A stretch of 64,000 bases of DNA from Roseobacter sinensis (GCF_025755255.1 NZ_JALIEB010000004.1:1-64000), one strand, 5' to 3'; shown: positions 1-8,035, counted from the first letter of the stretch. Notes: a model not told the origin generated them from the sequence alone. Made by a program: numbers and translations.

Positions 1-92
1 ATCTGCTGGTCTTCGAGCCAATCGGCCAGTTCACCAGAGATGTAACTGGCGCCATTGTCCGAGAGCAGGCTTGGCTTATGAACAACGGTCAA
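1..92 (-). mobile_element. IS3-family transposase fragment (runs off window)
   Basis: On the minus strand positions 92 to 1 read without a stop and give an IS3-type integrase core signature: a KPSLLSDNGASYISGELADW run, with the DNG that carries the second acidic residue of the DDE catalytic triad. An in-frame TGA (93-95) lies just before it, so the piece seen is not preceded by the rest of a transposase. Either the insertion sequence has been cut here, or only this internal part remains next to the window edge. The neighbouring phosphoesterase remnant on the other strand is also truncated, so this is a recombination junction. The family is recognised from the motif only; the exact IS cannot be named. 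Confidence 0.7.
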
Positions 93-308
93 TCACTACC
101 CGATGATCACCTGGCACAGAGCGAGGAAAATGCGCTCCACCTCTTCGGCCATGTCCACGATCAATGGCTAGGAAGCAAGAAAGCGGTCAATGTTGGGGTC
201 GATGTCTGGGGCTATGTCCCGGTCACAATCCGGGACATTGCGCAGCGCGCAAAGACGCTGCCGGAAAACCGTCACTGGACGGACGTAGAGCGCCGCGTGG
301 AGCTTTGA
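78..308 (+). pseudogene. C-terminal remnant of a metallophosphoesterase
   Basis: The reading frame encodes about 76 residues. From roughly residue 19 it matches the end of a calcineurin-like metallophosphoesterase: LHLFGHVHDQW contains the GHVH metal-binding motif that closes the active site, followed by AVNVGVDVWGYVPV, typical of small YfcE-like enzymes. The upstream metal-binding motifs (DxH, GDxxD, GNH) are missing. The first 10-15 codons overlap the transposase fragment on the other strand and do not look like phosphoesterase. This is therefore an enzyme beheaded at the mobile-element junction and should be inactive. The ATG at 78 has no convincing ribosome binding site. Confidence 0.7.
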
Positions 309-343
309 TATGGCAAGATCGTACAGAAGACCCCATCACGGCT

Positions 344-535
344 ATGACCAATGCAGACAGCGACAAGCGCTTTAAGACGGTCGAACATCGTGGCGAGCGC
401 CTCAAGCTCAAGGAAACCAACCCCCCGCACGAAGTGCCGGCGGCCTCCAAAACCTTCGATAGTCGATGGGCCATCGAGAAGGATGGGAAGCAGTGGATCG
501 ACCGCGCGCGGTTCCCGGAGCTGACGCGGAAGTAA
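344..535 (+). CDS. Small hypothetical protein, 63 aa
   Basis: This short frame starts at ATG 344 and encodes 63 mostly charged residues with no membrane segment or recognised domain. It lies 35 bases after the stop of the phosphoesterase remnant and has no strong Shine-Dalgarno sequence. The same frame is open further upstream, so the start is uncertain. The composition is compatible with a real coding stretch but I do not recognise a family; it may be chance or part of the decayed flank of the mobile element. Confidence 0.25.
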   Translation: MTNADSDKRFKTVEHRGERLKLKETNPPHEVPAASKTFDSRWAIEKDGKQWIDRARFPELTRK

Positions 536-898
536 TGATTGGTCTGCGCTAAAAGGCGGACTTTAAGGAAACTGTTCTGTGGCTAGGACACAACGCCGTC
601 TAGTCCTGGATCTAGTTTAGACCACGTCCGCATAACTGCTTAACAGTCTACTTGACGACGCCAGCCCGCCTCCAGTCAGCTTGGCCAAGGTATGCGACTC
701 TCTACCCGGTTCGGTAGACGTGGGAGAGCGGCAGCCCTCAACACAGCGCGAATTGAGAACCAGGTTTCAAACTACCTTCGCTCAAATGCGGTTGGCAAAG
801 ACCGCGGAGGGCCGAGATGCCGTGAGGTTGCGTTGGTTGGAGATAGTGGCAACGTCAAGGGCAGCGAAACCATAGAAACTCGCTTTTCTATTCATCTC
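536..898. other. Intergenic region without recognised gene
   Basis: About 360 bases between the small frame ending at 535 and the stop of the minus-strand membrane gene. Two overlapping short plus-strand frames (681-875 and 692-1027) exist, but neither has a recognisable domain or ribosome binding site, and the second overlaps a better-supported gene on the other strand. I see no tRNA, terminator or repeat here. It may be eroded sequence next to the IS remnant. Confidence 0.4.
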
Positions 899-1372
899 CT
901 AAGCTTGCGAAGCACTCTGCCCACCTCTTTCGGCCCGAAGCCATCTACTCGCGCCGATGGCAGCGAAGGTAGCGAGGGCAAGCGCCTTGACCGCCTCACA
1001 ACCGATGTAAATCAGATGATGATTTGAAGAGTTGAACACCTCTCCTGCAATGATCCTCTCCGCCCGTTCGGTCAGCACAGGTAGAAGCCACGTACCCTGC
1101 AGGACAAGCGCACATATGATCACGGCGAGCAGTGCCGCGGACCACGCGGAAAAGCGCAGATATGCGACGAGGGCCAGAAGTATCGCCGCAATGGTCCATT
1201 CGACTCGGCTGAACAGACCAAAGGTCACACGGCCGACGTCCAGCGCGTTTGCAAGCTCGAGCGTCGGGGCCTGAAACTTCACCGGCGTTGCCAGGAACGA
1301 GATACCTATCAGCATACCCAGCCAAACGGCGGCTAGAAGCGTCGCGCTAATCCCAATCCATACTCTGGTCAT
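899..1372 (-). CDS. Small integral membrane protein, 157 aa, unknown function
   Basis: The protein has four predicted membrane segments (about residues 5-28, 57-76, 78-98 and 125-145) separated by short loops, and no enzyme motif. The run FLATPVKFQAPTLEL and the following ALDVGRVTFGLF resemble a conserved alphaproteobacterial membrane family that I remember only as hypothetical. The start at 1372 is supported by AGGAGT eight bases upstream of the ATG. The gene stands alone between the IS-scarred region and the BCCT transporter, which is on the same strand about 235 bases downstream of this gene's start. No function is inferred. Confidence 0.7.
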   Translation of the reverse strand: MTRVWIGISATLLAAVWLGMLIGISFLATPVKFQAPTLELANALDVGRVTFGLFSRVEWTIAAILLALVAYLRFSAWSAALLAVIICALVLQGTWLLPVLTERAERIIAGEVFNSSNHHLIYIGCEAVKALALATFAAIGASRWLRAERGGQSASQA

Positions 1373-1607
1373 TTCCCATCACTCCTCATTGGTTCAGTTG
1401 AACGTGCGGTCAAGATTGCCGGATTGGCGGTGCGATGCGGCGTAACGCCTCGGCAGCGATCAAGGTGGTTCGATCTCCGGCCGGCTTCGCCTCAGGCAGG
1501 GGAGTAAAGCAGAAAATTGCCGCGAAAGCAGAGCTCCGACGTTTGCGGTCGTCTTCACAAACCAAGATCGAGGTCAAACCGCGATGGCCGGAGCTGCACA
1601 AATCAAT

Positions 1608-3230
1608 TCACCCCCCCTGACGATCCGCGTGCCACCGCCGACGGAGTTCCATCATCAGCGACAGTGCAACGCAAATGCCGGAAAGGGCTATGACGAAGGA
1701 GAACGGCAGCGCTCCCACGATCATTGCGTTCCGGACTGCATCGGTGCCTCCCGCAAAGATGAGGCTGCCGATCATGGTGGTCACGGCAAAGCCCCAGGTC
1801 AGGACGTGAACCGGGACAGAGCGTGTTTCGGCCCCGGCAGCGGCGATTGAATTGATGGCGAGTATCCCGGCATTCAAGGTCGTTATCATCAGCAGTGTCA
1901 GAAGCGCCACAAACATCGCGCTCCAATAGGTCGCGAAGCCCGGGCGCGCGATAGCCCGGATTGTCTCGTAGATTTGCGCGGAGGCGACGACCCCTTGAAG
2001 GTCCACTGTCGCCTCGGGATCGAGTTGGACATCAAGCGCAGCACCTCCGACGAAGGCGAACCAGATCACGCAGACCCCGACCGGAGCGAGCATACACCCA
2101 AAAACGAATGAGCGCAGGCTGCGCCCGCGGGATATCCGTGCGAGAAAGAGGGCGACGAATGGAGCGAAAGCGATCCACCAGGCCCAGTAGAAGATCGTCC
2201 AGTCGGTCTGCCATGTGGCCAGGATCTGGCCCAATTCGCTGCCGTCGGGCGCGGAGACCCGGGTTGCGTTGATGGGCAGACCACCGATGTAGGACCAGAG
2301 CGATCCACCGAGCCTGACGAGGCTGTCGCCGCTCTGGCCGGCGAGCGAGAAGCAGACCAAGACGGCCAGGAAGAGCCATGCGCCGAGAACCGAAAGCCAT
2401 TTGATACCTCCGCGCATTGCAGAAACCGTCGCGGTAACGCCGACCAAGGCAAGCCCCACAAGCTGCCAGATCAGGTCCGGCCTTTCCCCCTCGCAGATGA
2501 AAAACGGCAATTGCGTGATGCTGTGCACACCGTAGACCAACTGACCCATGCCGTAACCCAGCGTGGTTGCGATCCCGACGATGATGGCAAAGATTGAAAA
2601 GACATCGATGACGTCGCCGATTGGTCCGTCATAGAATTTTCCGAGTGCGGGACCGAGCGCGCTGCGGATGGTCAGCGGCATCCCGTGGCGGTAGCTGAAA
2701 AAGGCCATCGCAAGCCCCAGAACGGTGTAACAGGCCCAGGCTGACAGACCCCAATGCAAGTAGGTGTAAGACAGAGCCCTGGAGGCATTTGCGACGGTGT
2801 TTGCTTCCATGGAGCCGTCGATCACGCTTGGGTTTACCGTCAGATGCGAGAGCGGTTCGCTCACGGAATAAATCAAGGCGCCGGCCCCGATGCCCGCACA
2901 AAAGATCATGGCAAGCCAAGCGGCGGTTGAATGCTCCGGTCTCTCATCATCCGAGCCGAGTATGATCCGGCCCGAGATGGGCAGGGCACCGACGCAAAGG
3001 CAGAAGACCACAAAACCGCCAACCGCATAGATGAACCAGGCGCGAAAGAAACCGAGCGTGAAGTCCTTCCCGCCGCTCAGGGCAGATACGGCGTGATCGG
3101 GGCGGATGACGATCCAAAGGATCAAGGCCATCACCGATGTGAAGGCCCCGAGTGCGACCGGAACACTGAACCCTCTGTACAGGCCGGAGGACGCGGTGGA
3201 TATGGTGCGACATGCAGCACGGCGCAGCAC
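1608..3230 (-). CDS. BCCT-family transporter (betaine/carnitine/choline type)
   Basis: About 540 residues with roughly twelve membrane segments. The BCCT hallmark segment is clear: DWTIFYWAWWIAFAPFVALF followed by LARISRGRS, which forms the tryptophan-rich substrate box. GMPLTIRSALGP and AWLAMIFCAGIGAGALIY are also family motifs. BCCT carriers move quaternary ammonium compounds such as glycine betaine, choline or carnitine across the inner membrane, driven by sodium or protons or by exchange. The frame stays open upstream to 3512, but that part is a shadow of the neighbouring gene. A GTG at 3230 preceded by GGAG at 8-base spacing is the likely start. The 225-aa gene upstream ends 43 bases before it and is probably co-transcribed. 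The substrate cannot be decided. Confidence 0.9.
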   Translation of the reverse strand: MLRRAACRTISTASSGLYRGFSVPVALGAFTSVMALILWIVIRPDHAVSALSGGKDFTLGFFRAWFIYAVGGFVVFCLCVGALPISGRIILGSDDERPEHSTAAWLAMIFCAGIGAGALIYSVSEPLSHLTVNPSVIDGSMEANTVANASRALSYTYLHWGLSAWACYTVLGLAMAFFSYRHGMPLTIRSALGPALGKFYDGPIGDVIDVFSIFAIIVGIATTLGYGMGQLVYGVHSITQLPFFICEGERPDLIWQLVGLALVGVTATVSAMRGGIKWLSVLGAWLFLAVLVCFSLAGQSGDSLVRLGGSLWSYIGGLPINATRVSAPDGSELGQILATWQTDWTIFYWAWWIAFAPFVALFLARISRGRSLRSFVFGCMLAPVGVCVIWFAFVGGAALDVQLDPEATVDLQGVVASAQIYETIRAIARPGFATYWSAMFVALLTLLMITTLNAGILAINSIAAAGAETRSVPVHVLTWGFAVTTMIGSLIFAGGTDAVRNAMIVGALPFSFVIALSGICVALSLMMELRRRWHADRQGG

Positions 3231-3273
3231 TGTGAATACTCCGACTTCGGTGAGGAAATTGAGAACTGCGGCG

Positions 3274-3951
3274 TCAGATCGAGCCGGGCTTCTCTTTCGA
3301 AAAAATTCGATCTTTCCGATCTTTTGGCTTCTTGTCGGCTGCCGCAGCGGAGACGCGCAGATGTGCTTCCCACAAGACGAAACCGACTTGTCTGTCGATC
3401 GTGAACAACCAGCCCACCAGCCACCCGGGATAGGATCGGAACCCTGAAATACGGAGCGTGCGCAGGAAGCCGTCGATGCCTTCGTCGCACAGCGGAGAGC
3501 GATAGGCATCATCGATCAAGACCGGATGCCGAACGCGCAGCCATCGCAGATCGGAAACGATGGTGTGCACCTGCGGTTTGAAGATCTTCTGATCATGACG
3601 TCTTTGCCAGGCCGTCTGGGCATCTGCGATTGCAGCCTCGGCTTCCTTTTCGCGCGAGTGGTAGGCGCGTCTGAGCCCGGATTTGCGCACCAGCCAGAGC
3701 AAGCGCCCTTCGGTTGAAATCGCACGACACGCCGTCACCGTCCCGCAGGGGCTTATTGTGCAGTTGGATGGATCAACCCAGGCGGATACCCAATCAGAGC
3801 GATCAAAGACCAGCTTGTCCGGAAGCACGTCCAGCGACTGCGCGGGACCAGACGGCCTTGGACGCTGGGCGGTCAGGGTCTGCTTGAGACGTTTCTTGTT
3901 TGGACTGAGAGACGCCCGAATGCGAGCGAGATGGTAGAGTGCACGAGCCAT
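3274..3951 (-). CDS. Hypothetical protein, 225 aa
   Basis: A soluble, basic protein of 225 residues with a Lys/Arg-rich start and an ADKKPKDRKDR tail. It has no signal peptide or membrane helix; the hydrophobic patch YPGWLVGWLFTIDRQVGFVLW near residue 185 could be a buried strand or an amphipathic segment. The start at 3951 is well supported by AAAGGA six bases before the ATG; a longer frame to 4089 lacks this. It sits directly upstream of the BCCT transporter on the same strand, which suggests one transcript. I do not recognise the family. Confidence 0.65.
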   Translation of the reverse strand: MARALYHLARIRASLSPNKKRLKQTLTAQRPRPSGPAQSLDVLPDKLVFDRSDWVSAWVDPSNCTISPCGTVTACRAISTEGRLLWLVRKSGLRRAYHSREKEAEAAIADAQTAWQRRHDQKIFKPQVHTIVSDLRWLRVRHPVLIDDAYRSPLCDEGIDGFLRTLRISGFRSYPGWLVGWLFTIDRQVGFVLWEAHLRVSAAAADKKPKDRKDRIFSKEKPGSI

Positions 3952-4085
3952 GATGCTTCCTTTGAACAGGCCGTCATCCGCGGCGATGACGGAGCGGGGG
4001 TGTCGCGTGAATGAACGGCAGGTGCTGCGATCGGGGGGTCGGGTCGCAAAGGCACCTCTGGTCCGTCCTCCACTTTGGCGGCAGT

Positions 4086-4748
4086 TCATTTCCGGTGGCG
4101 GACATCCGCAGTACTGATGGGATCGAATTCGTCCACCGCCAGCGCAACGAGGATGCCAAGTTCACTCACGGTTTCGCCATCCGGGTGTGGAGCGAAGGTC
4201 GACGACTCGACGACCTGGGTGGCGGAGATTGAAAGCAGTTGGCTGTAGTCCTCGTTGAAGTTGAGGAAGAAATTCATGTAGCCGACGTTGTTGGCCCCAT
4301 CGGCCCCATCCGAGACGTAAAGAAGGCCCCCCAAACCGATGTACTGATCCGTCAGCACGGGCTGTGGCTCGATGGCCGTGTCGTCGGGGCGCAGAACTGG
4401 AACACGCGGACCTTGCCAATTGAACAGGTAGGCCGTCACCTCGCCCTCGCGTTGGGTGTCGCAGGTCTGGGGATCGCCGATCGAAACGGGCAATCCGTGA
4501 CCAATCGTGTGAGGGACCTGCTGCGGTGCACCGGCCGGCGGGGTGAATTCGGCGTCGAACGGAGTGCCTGTCAGTGGCAATTCGAAGGTGTACGTGGTCG
4601 AGCCACGTACCGGATCAACGTCCCCCTCGCCAGCGGTCCAGGTAAACTCTCCACTCACATTGATCGTATCGTTTTCGACTGTCAGCGATGCGGCGGACGC
4701 CGTCGTTACGAACACGGAGAGAGCGACTGAGCTCAGAACATACTTCAT
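4086..4748 (-). CDS. Secreted protein, paralog of the VPLPA-CTERM protein at 7253, without anchor
   Basis: The 220-residue product begins with a signal peptide (residues 1-19, cleavage near ASAA). The mature part aligns along its length with the product of 7253-8035: both have GEFTW/GDFEW, GEGxxDPVRxS, TYTFE/GYTFE, GTPFDxxF, MNFFLNFxEDxSQL, SISATQV, VESS/IESS and DEFDPI. It ends abruptly after DEFDPISTADVRHRK, exactly where the paralog continues into a proline-rich linker and C-terminal sorting signal. Nothing resembling the anchor is found in any frame downstream, so it is either naturally anchorless (released) or truncated. AGAGG precedes the ATG. A promoter element shared with the paralog lies at 4850-4890. 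The molecular function is unknown. Confidence 0.75.
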   Translation of the reverse strand: MKYVLSSVALSVFVTTASAASLTVENDTINVSGEFTWTAGEGDVDPVRGSTTYTFELPLTGTPFDAEFTPPAGAPQQVPHTIGHGLPVSIGDPQTCDTQREGEVTAYLFNWQGPRVPVLRPDDTAIEPQPVLTDQYIGLGGLLYVSDGADGANNVGYMNFFLNFNEDYSQLLSISATQVVESSTFAPHPDGETVSELGILVALAVDEFDPISTADVRHRK

Positions 4749-4849
4749 GAAAACCTCTATACTTTACAAACACTTGGTAGATAGCCGCAGCGCTCACGAG
4801 GGCGTGACCCTCTCCGAAGACAAGGCAATCACTGCGCGTTTCGAAAGAG

Positions 4850-4890
4850 TACGGCCTCGCCGTGGAGCGGCGCGTCACCCGAATGGGTGA
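4850..4890 (-). promoter_or_regulatory. Shared palindromic promoter element, copy 1
   Basis: Read towards the 4748 gene, this is TCACCC-ATTC-GGGTGA, then CGCGCC, seven unconserved bases, and GGCGAGGCCGTA. The same block with the same 7-base gap lies before the paralog at 7119-7159; outside the gap 32 of 34 positions agree. The arms TCACCC/GGGTGA form a perfect 6-bp inverted repeat. The block ends 101 bases before the ATG. It is likely an operator or activator site, and the LuxR-type gene between the two paralogs is the obvious candidate binder (inference). Confidence 0.65.
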
Positions 4891-5068
4891 ATGGAACGAA
4901 AGAGAATTTGGCAGGCTCGGTTTTTCAGCGGTAACCCGCCGATGATGCGGCGCGAAAAGCAGCAATCTGCCAATCTATCGTGAAAAATTATTTTACAGCC
5001 CCGGATGATCTTCGAGCCGCCGGGAAAAGCGGTATGCTTCCACATCTTCAAGACGATTTTGATTTCAT

Positions 5069-5088
5069 GCGCGCGAATTTTCGCGCGC
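5069..5088. promoter_or_regulatory. Inverted repeat before the LuxR-type gene
   Basis: GCGCGCGAA, two bases, then TTCGCGCGC: a perfect 9-bp inverted repeat ending 24 bases before the ATG at 5113. It could be an autoregulatory operator or a hairpin in the mRNA leader. There is no following T-run, so it is not a classic terminator. Confidence 0.45.
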
Positions 5089-5112
5089 TTTCGCGAGTAA
5101 TTGGAGTATTGT

Positions 5113-6885
5113 ATGACGAAGAAAAGATCGGCGCCGCCCGTCGGCGCCCGTTCCGAAATTATCAGCCGCCTTTACGATGTCGCACTCGACCCGGCCCGCT
5201 ACGAGGAATTGCTCGATCTGTGGGAGAAACGGGTCAGTGACGTGCGACCCGGTTCGATTGATCAGGGGCGAATATTCTCGGATCAGGAGATCGAAGCGCA
5301 TAGCAGAAGAGCCAACGTCTTTCTCGATCGGACGGAGCCATCGAGCGACGCCCGCGAAACCCTACTGGTTGAGTTCCGGACCGCGGCGGCCTTCATTGTC
5401 GATCCGTCGCTTCGCGTGAGCGCCGCAAACCCGGCAGCGGAAGTCTGGCAGGGCGTGCAGTTGGGTATGGCGCTATCAGACCTGCCGTTCGACGCCGAGG
5501 CCAGCGAACATCTGGAGCATAGTCTGAGGAGGGCCTTTGCCGGACGTGGACCGCAGATGCTTCAGATTCGAGTTCGCTCGACGAACTCCAATCGCGCGGC
5601 GCTTCTTCAGATCCGCGTTCTGCCCGGGGCCGATCCCTTCGCCTTGATCGTAACGTCCGAATTCGAATGGCCCGTGACGCTCGACAGCATCCTCGCCGAG
5701 GCGTTTGGCCTGACGCCGTCGGAGATCATCGTGATCCGCGGCCTCGTCGAAGCATCGACCATAAAGGAGATTGCAGAGCAGCGCGGCAGATCGATCGAAA
5801 CGATCCGGACCCAACTCAAGGCCATCTTTCAGAAGACCCAGACCCAAGGGCAGGCCGAGTTGATCCGGGTCTGCCTGTCGTTGATGAATATCGTCGCCGT
5901 CACAGAAGCCGTCAGCCGAACGGCTCCCCAGAGCAGTAGCGGCAGCGCGCGGCTCGAGCCGCGTCCGTTCCATACCCTGAAGCGACCCGAAGGACGTCGC
6001 TTTGACTACCTCATTCTTGGCGACCCCCACGGGCAACCTGTTCTCTTCCTGCCGCTCGACTACGGCCTGGTGCGCTGGCCCGCCAAAGCCGAAGCCGAAG
6101 CCGCACGGCGCAGATTGCGGGTCATCGTCCCGATCAGGGCGGGGTTCGGCGCATCGACAGCCCTGCCGCGTGAGGTCGCAGCCGTCGCCTATGGCCCGGC
6201 CTTGGCGGCAGATGTGCATGCGCTGCTCGATCACCTCGATGTTTACCGCTGTCCGATCATCTCGCTCGGCAACGACAGTTGGTATGCGCACCATATCGCA
6301 GCGCATCGGCCCGACCGCATCACCGGAATTCTGATGAGCGCCGGGACGCTGCCGATGACCAAGGCGAAACAATATGAACGCATGGGCAAGTGGCATCGGT
6401 TCATCACGGCCAATGCGCGCTACGCGCCGACGGTCTTTCCCTTCATGGTCAAAGCCGGCTTTAGCCTGGCGCGACGTGTGGGGCGTCGGAGCTTTCTGCA
6501 TGCAGTCTATGGGGACAGCCCCGCCGATCTTGCAACAATCGAAGAGCCGGAGACGCTGGAGGCGATCTTGTCAGGATCCGAGATCGCCCTTTCAAAAGCG
6601 CACAGCGCGCACGATGCGTTTGCCCGCGAGGTGGTTGCCAAAACGCTCGACTGGAGCAACGTCGTGAAGGCCTGCCGCTCGGTGCCGACGCATTTCCTGA
6701 CGGGCGACGAGGACAAACATGCGCCTCCGGAAACCGTGAATGAATGGGAAGTGGAATGGCCTCATGTCCACTTCGAACGGATCAAGGGTGCCGGGTACCT
6801 GCTCTTCTTTCAACACTGGGAGTTGGTTCTCGATCGGCTCAAGACCATGATGGATGCCACAGCCGGGAAAGGGGAGGGCGCGTGA
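5113..6885 (+). CDS. LuxR-type regulator fused to an alpha/beta-hydrolase domain
   Basis: 590 residues in three parts. Residues 85-180 resemble a PAS-like sensor (FIVDPSLRVSAANPAAEVWQ). Residues 190-258 are a LuxR/FixJ helix-turn-helix (LTPSEIIVIRGLVEASTIKEIA, then SIETIRTQLKAIFQKT). Residues 295-580 are an alpha/beta-hydrolase fold. The nucleophile elbow reads LGNDSWYA (385-392): the serine of GxSxG is replaced by Asp388 and the last glycine by Trp390. An acid-turn GDEDKHAPPE is present (531-540), but the place of the catalytic histidine is Tyr562 (GAGYLL). The domain may thus sense a ligand rather than hydrolyse it. ATG 5113 follows TTGGAG at 6 bases. It sits between two paralogous secreted-protein genes whose promoters share an element. 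Confidence 0.85.
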   Translation: MTKKRSAPPVGARSEIISRLYDVALDPARYEELLDLWEKRVSDVRPGSIDQGRIFSDQEIEAHSRRANVFLDRTEPSSDARETLLVEFRTAAAFIVDPSLRVSAANPAAEVWQGVQLGMALSDLPFDAEASEHLEHSLRRAFAGRGPQMLQIRVRSTNSNRAALLQIRVLPGADPFALIVTSEFEWPVTLDSILAEAFGLTPSEIIVIRGLVEASTIKEIAEQRGRSIETIRTQLKAIFQKTQTQGQAELIRVCLSLMNIVAVTEAVSRTAPQSSSGSARLEPRPFHTLKRPEGRRFDYLILGDPHGQPVLFLPLDYGLVRWPAKAEAEAARRRLRVIVPIRAGFGASTALPREVAAVAYGPALAADVHALLDHLDVYRCPIISLGNDSWYAHHIAAHRPDRITGILMSAGTLPMTKAKQYERMGKWHRFITANARYAPTVFPFMVKAGFSLARRVGRRSFLHAVYGDSPADLATIEEPETLEAILSGSEIALSKAHSAHDAFAREVVAKTLDWSNVVKACRSVPTHFLTGDEDKHAPPETVNEWEVEWPHVHFERIKGAGYLLFFQHWELVLDRLKTMMDATAGKGEGA

Positions 6886-7118
6886 CCTCGGCCGGATGCC
6901 CCCTGACGTCCCACACGCTCCCGCCTGCTCAGGTCCGCATCGGTCCATCCGGTCGTCCGGGGATCGACGCGTACCGATTGCGGGCCAGGGTTTTGGGCAG
7001 GCGACCGTTGTCGCGGCGTCTCCCCGTCAGGCCCTTTGGCAAATTGCCGCCGGTTGCGCGCACCCGCCGGCAGCTTGCTGCCAATCCGCATCGCCGAGCT
7101 CAAGAGGAACGCGGCTGC

Positions 7119-7159
7119 TCACCCGTTCGGGTGACGCGCCTGCCGCGGGCGAGGTCGTA
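7119..7159 (+). promoter_or_regulatory. Shared palindromic promoter element, copy 2
   Basis: TCACCC-GTTC-GGGTGA, then CGCGCC, seven bases, and GGCGAGGTCGTA, ending 93 bases before the ATG at 7253. It matches copy 1 (4850-4890) in orientation relative to the gene, in internal spacing and nearly in distance to the start. The 7-base gap and the flanks have diverged, which suggests selection on the block rather than only shared ancestry. Confidence 0.65.
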
Positions 7160-7186
7160 GCGTTTGTCCTGTCCGGTGCCTCGCGG

Positions 7187-7202
7187 CGTCCCGTACGGGA
7201 CG
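7187..7202. promoter_or_regulatory. 16-bp perfect palindrome in the VPLPA-CTERM gene promoter
   Basis: CGTCCCGTACGGGACG is its own reverse complement and lies 50 bases upstream of the ATG at 7253, between the shared element and the ribosome binding site. It has no counterpart before the paralog at 4748. A second operator is possible; its function is unknown. Apart from this palindrome and the shared element, the 6886-7252 gap shows no gene. Confidence 0.4.
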
Positions 7203-7252
7203 GGATCCGCAGGGTCCGGAGTTGGTAGACAGTTCTTACAGGAGATTTCGAC

Positions 7253-8035
7253 ATGAAGATCCTTTTTTGCGCCGGCGTTCTTTCGGCGGTCGCGCTATCG
7301 GCACAGGCCGCAACCGTTTCTGTCGATGATGGGACAGTGCGGCTGACCGGAGACTTCGAGTGGATCCCCGGCGAGGGTTTCATCGATCCGGTTCGGTCCT
7401 CGGCAGGTTACACGTTCGAGATGCCGGTCGCAGGCACGCCGTTCGATCCAAACTTCTCGGCGCCGCCTCCGGTCGGCCAGGGTTCCCCCCCGGTCATTGG
7501 CGACAACATCTCGGTAACCGTCGGCAATCCGCAAACGCGCGACGTCGAAAGGTCTGGCGAGGCGCGGGGCGCCGTTTTCAACTGGAATTCACCGCTCGAT
7601 CCCATCCGACGGCCGGATGGCGAGATCATCGATCCACAGCCGTTCCGTACCAGCCAGTATGTGGACTTCAACGGGTTCCGCTATGTCACCGATGGGCCCG
7701 ACGGGACGAGCAACATAACGACCATGAACTTCTTCCTCAACTTCAGCGAAGACTTCAGTCAGCTCACGTCCATTTCGGCGACTCAGGTGATCGAGTCCTC
7801 GATCTTCGTGCCGATCCCGGGCGAAGATCCGACTGTCGCCACCGGCTTTCTCGTCGCTTTGGGGCTTGATGAATTCGACCCCATCGATGTTTCCGATGTC
7901 GGCGGCGGGCCAGGCGAGCCTGCGCCACCTGTCACGCCAATTCCGTTGCCTGCAGCTGGCTGGATGCTCGTCGCTGCAATCGCCGGTCTCAGCGGGTTTG
8001 GGCGGATGCGATCGCGGACGCGCAGGTCTGACTGA
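7253..8035 (+). CDS. Secreted protein with VPLPA-CTERM sorting signal
   Basis: 260 residues: signal peptide 1-19 (cleavage after SAQA), a beta-rich body paralogous to the product of 4086-4748, a linker VGGGPGEPAPPVTP, and a C-terminal tripartite signal of IPLPAAGW, a hydrophobic stretch to about residue 250 and a basic tail RMRSRTRR. This is the VPLPA-CTERM type of exosortase/archaeosortase sorting signal found in many Rhodobacterales. Proteins of this class are exported, cleaved by an exosortase encoded elsewhere, and retained or released at the cell surface, often with exopolysaccharide. GGAG lies eight bases before ATG 7253. The shared element at 7119-7159 and a 16-bp palindrome lie upstream. 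The body has no recognised enzymatic motif. Confidence 0.85.
   Translation: MKILFCAGVLSAVALSAQAATVSVDDGTVRLTGDFEWIPGEGFIDPVRSSAGYTFEMPVAGTPFDPNFSAPPPVGQGSPPVIGDNISVTVGNPQTRDVERSGEARGAVFNWNSPLDPIRRPDGEIIDPQPFRTSQYVDFNGFRYVTDGPDGTSNITTMNFFLNFSEDFSQLTSISATQVIESSIFVPIPGEDPTVATGFLVALGLDEFDPIDVSDVGGGPGEPAPPVTPIPLPAAGWMLVAAIAGLSGFGRMRSRTRRSD

Noticed and set aside
681-875. 64-aa plus-strand frame in the 536-898 gap
   Set aside because: No ribosome binding site, no domain, and a competing frame overlaps it.
3873-4085. Continuation of the 4748 paralog with a lost CTERM anchor in another frame
   Set aside because: None of the three minus-strand frames downstream encodes the PLPA motif, hydrophobic helix and basic tail, so a simple frameshift does not explain the missing anchor.
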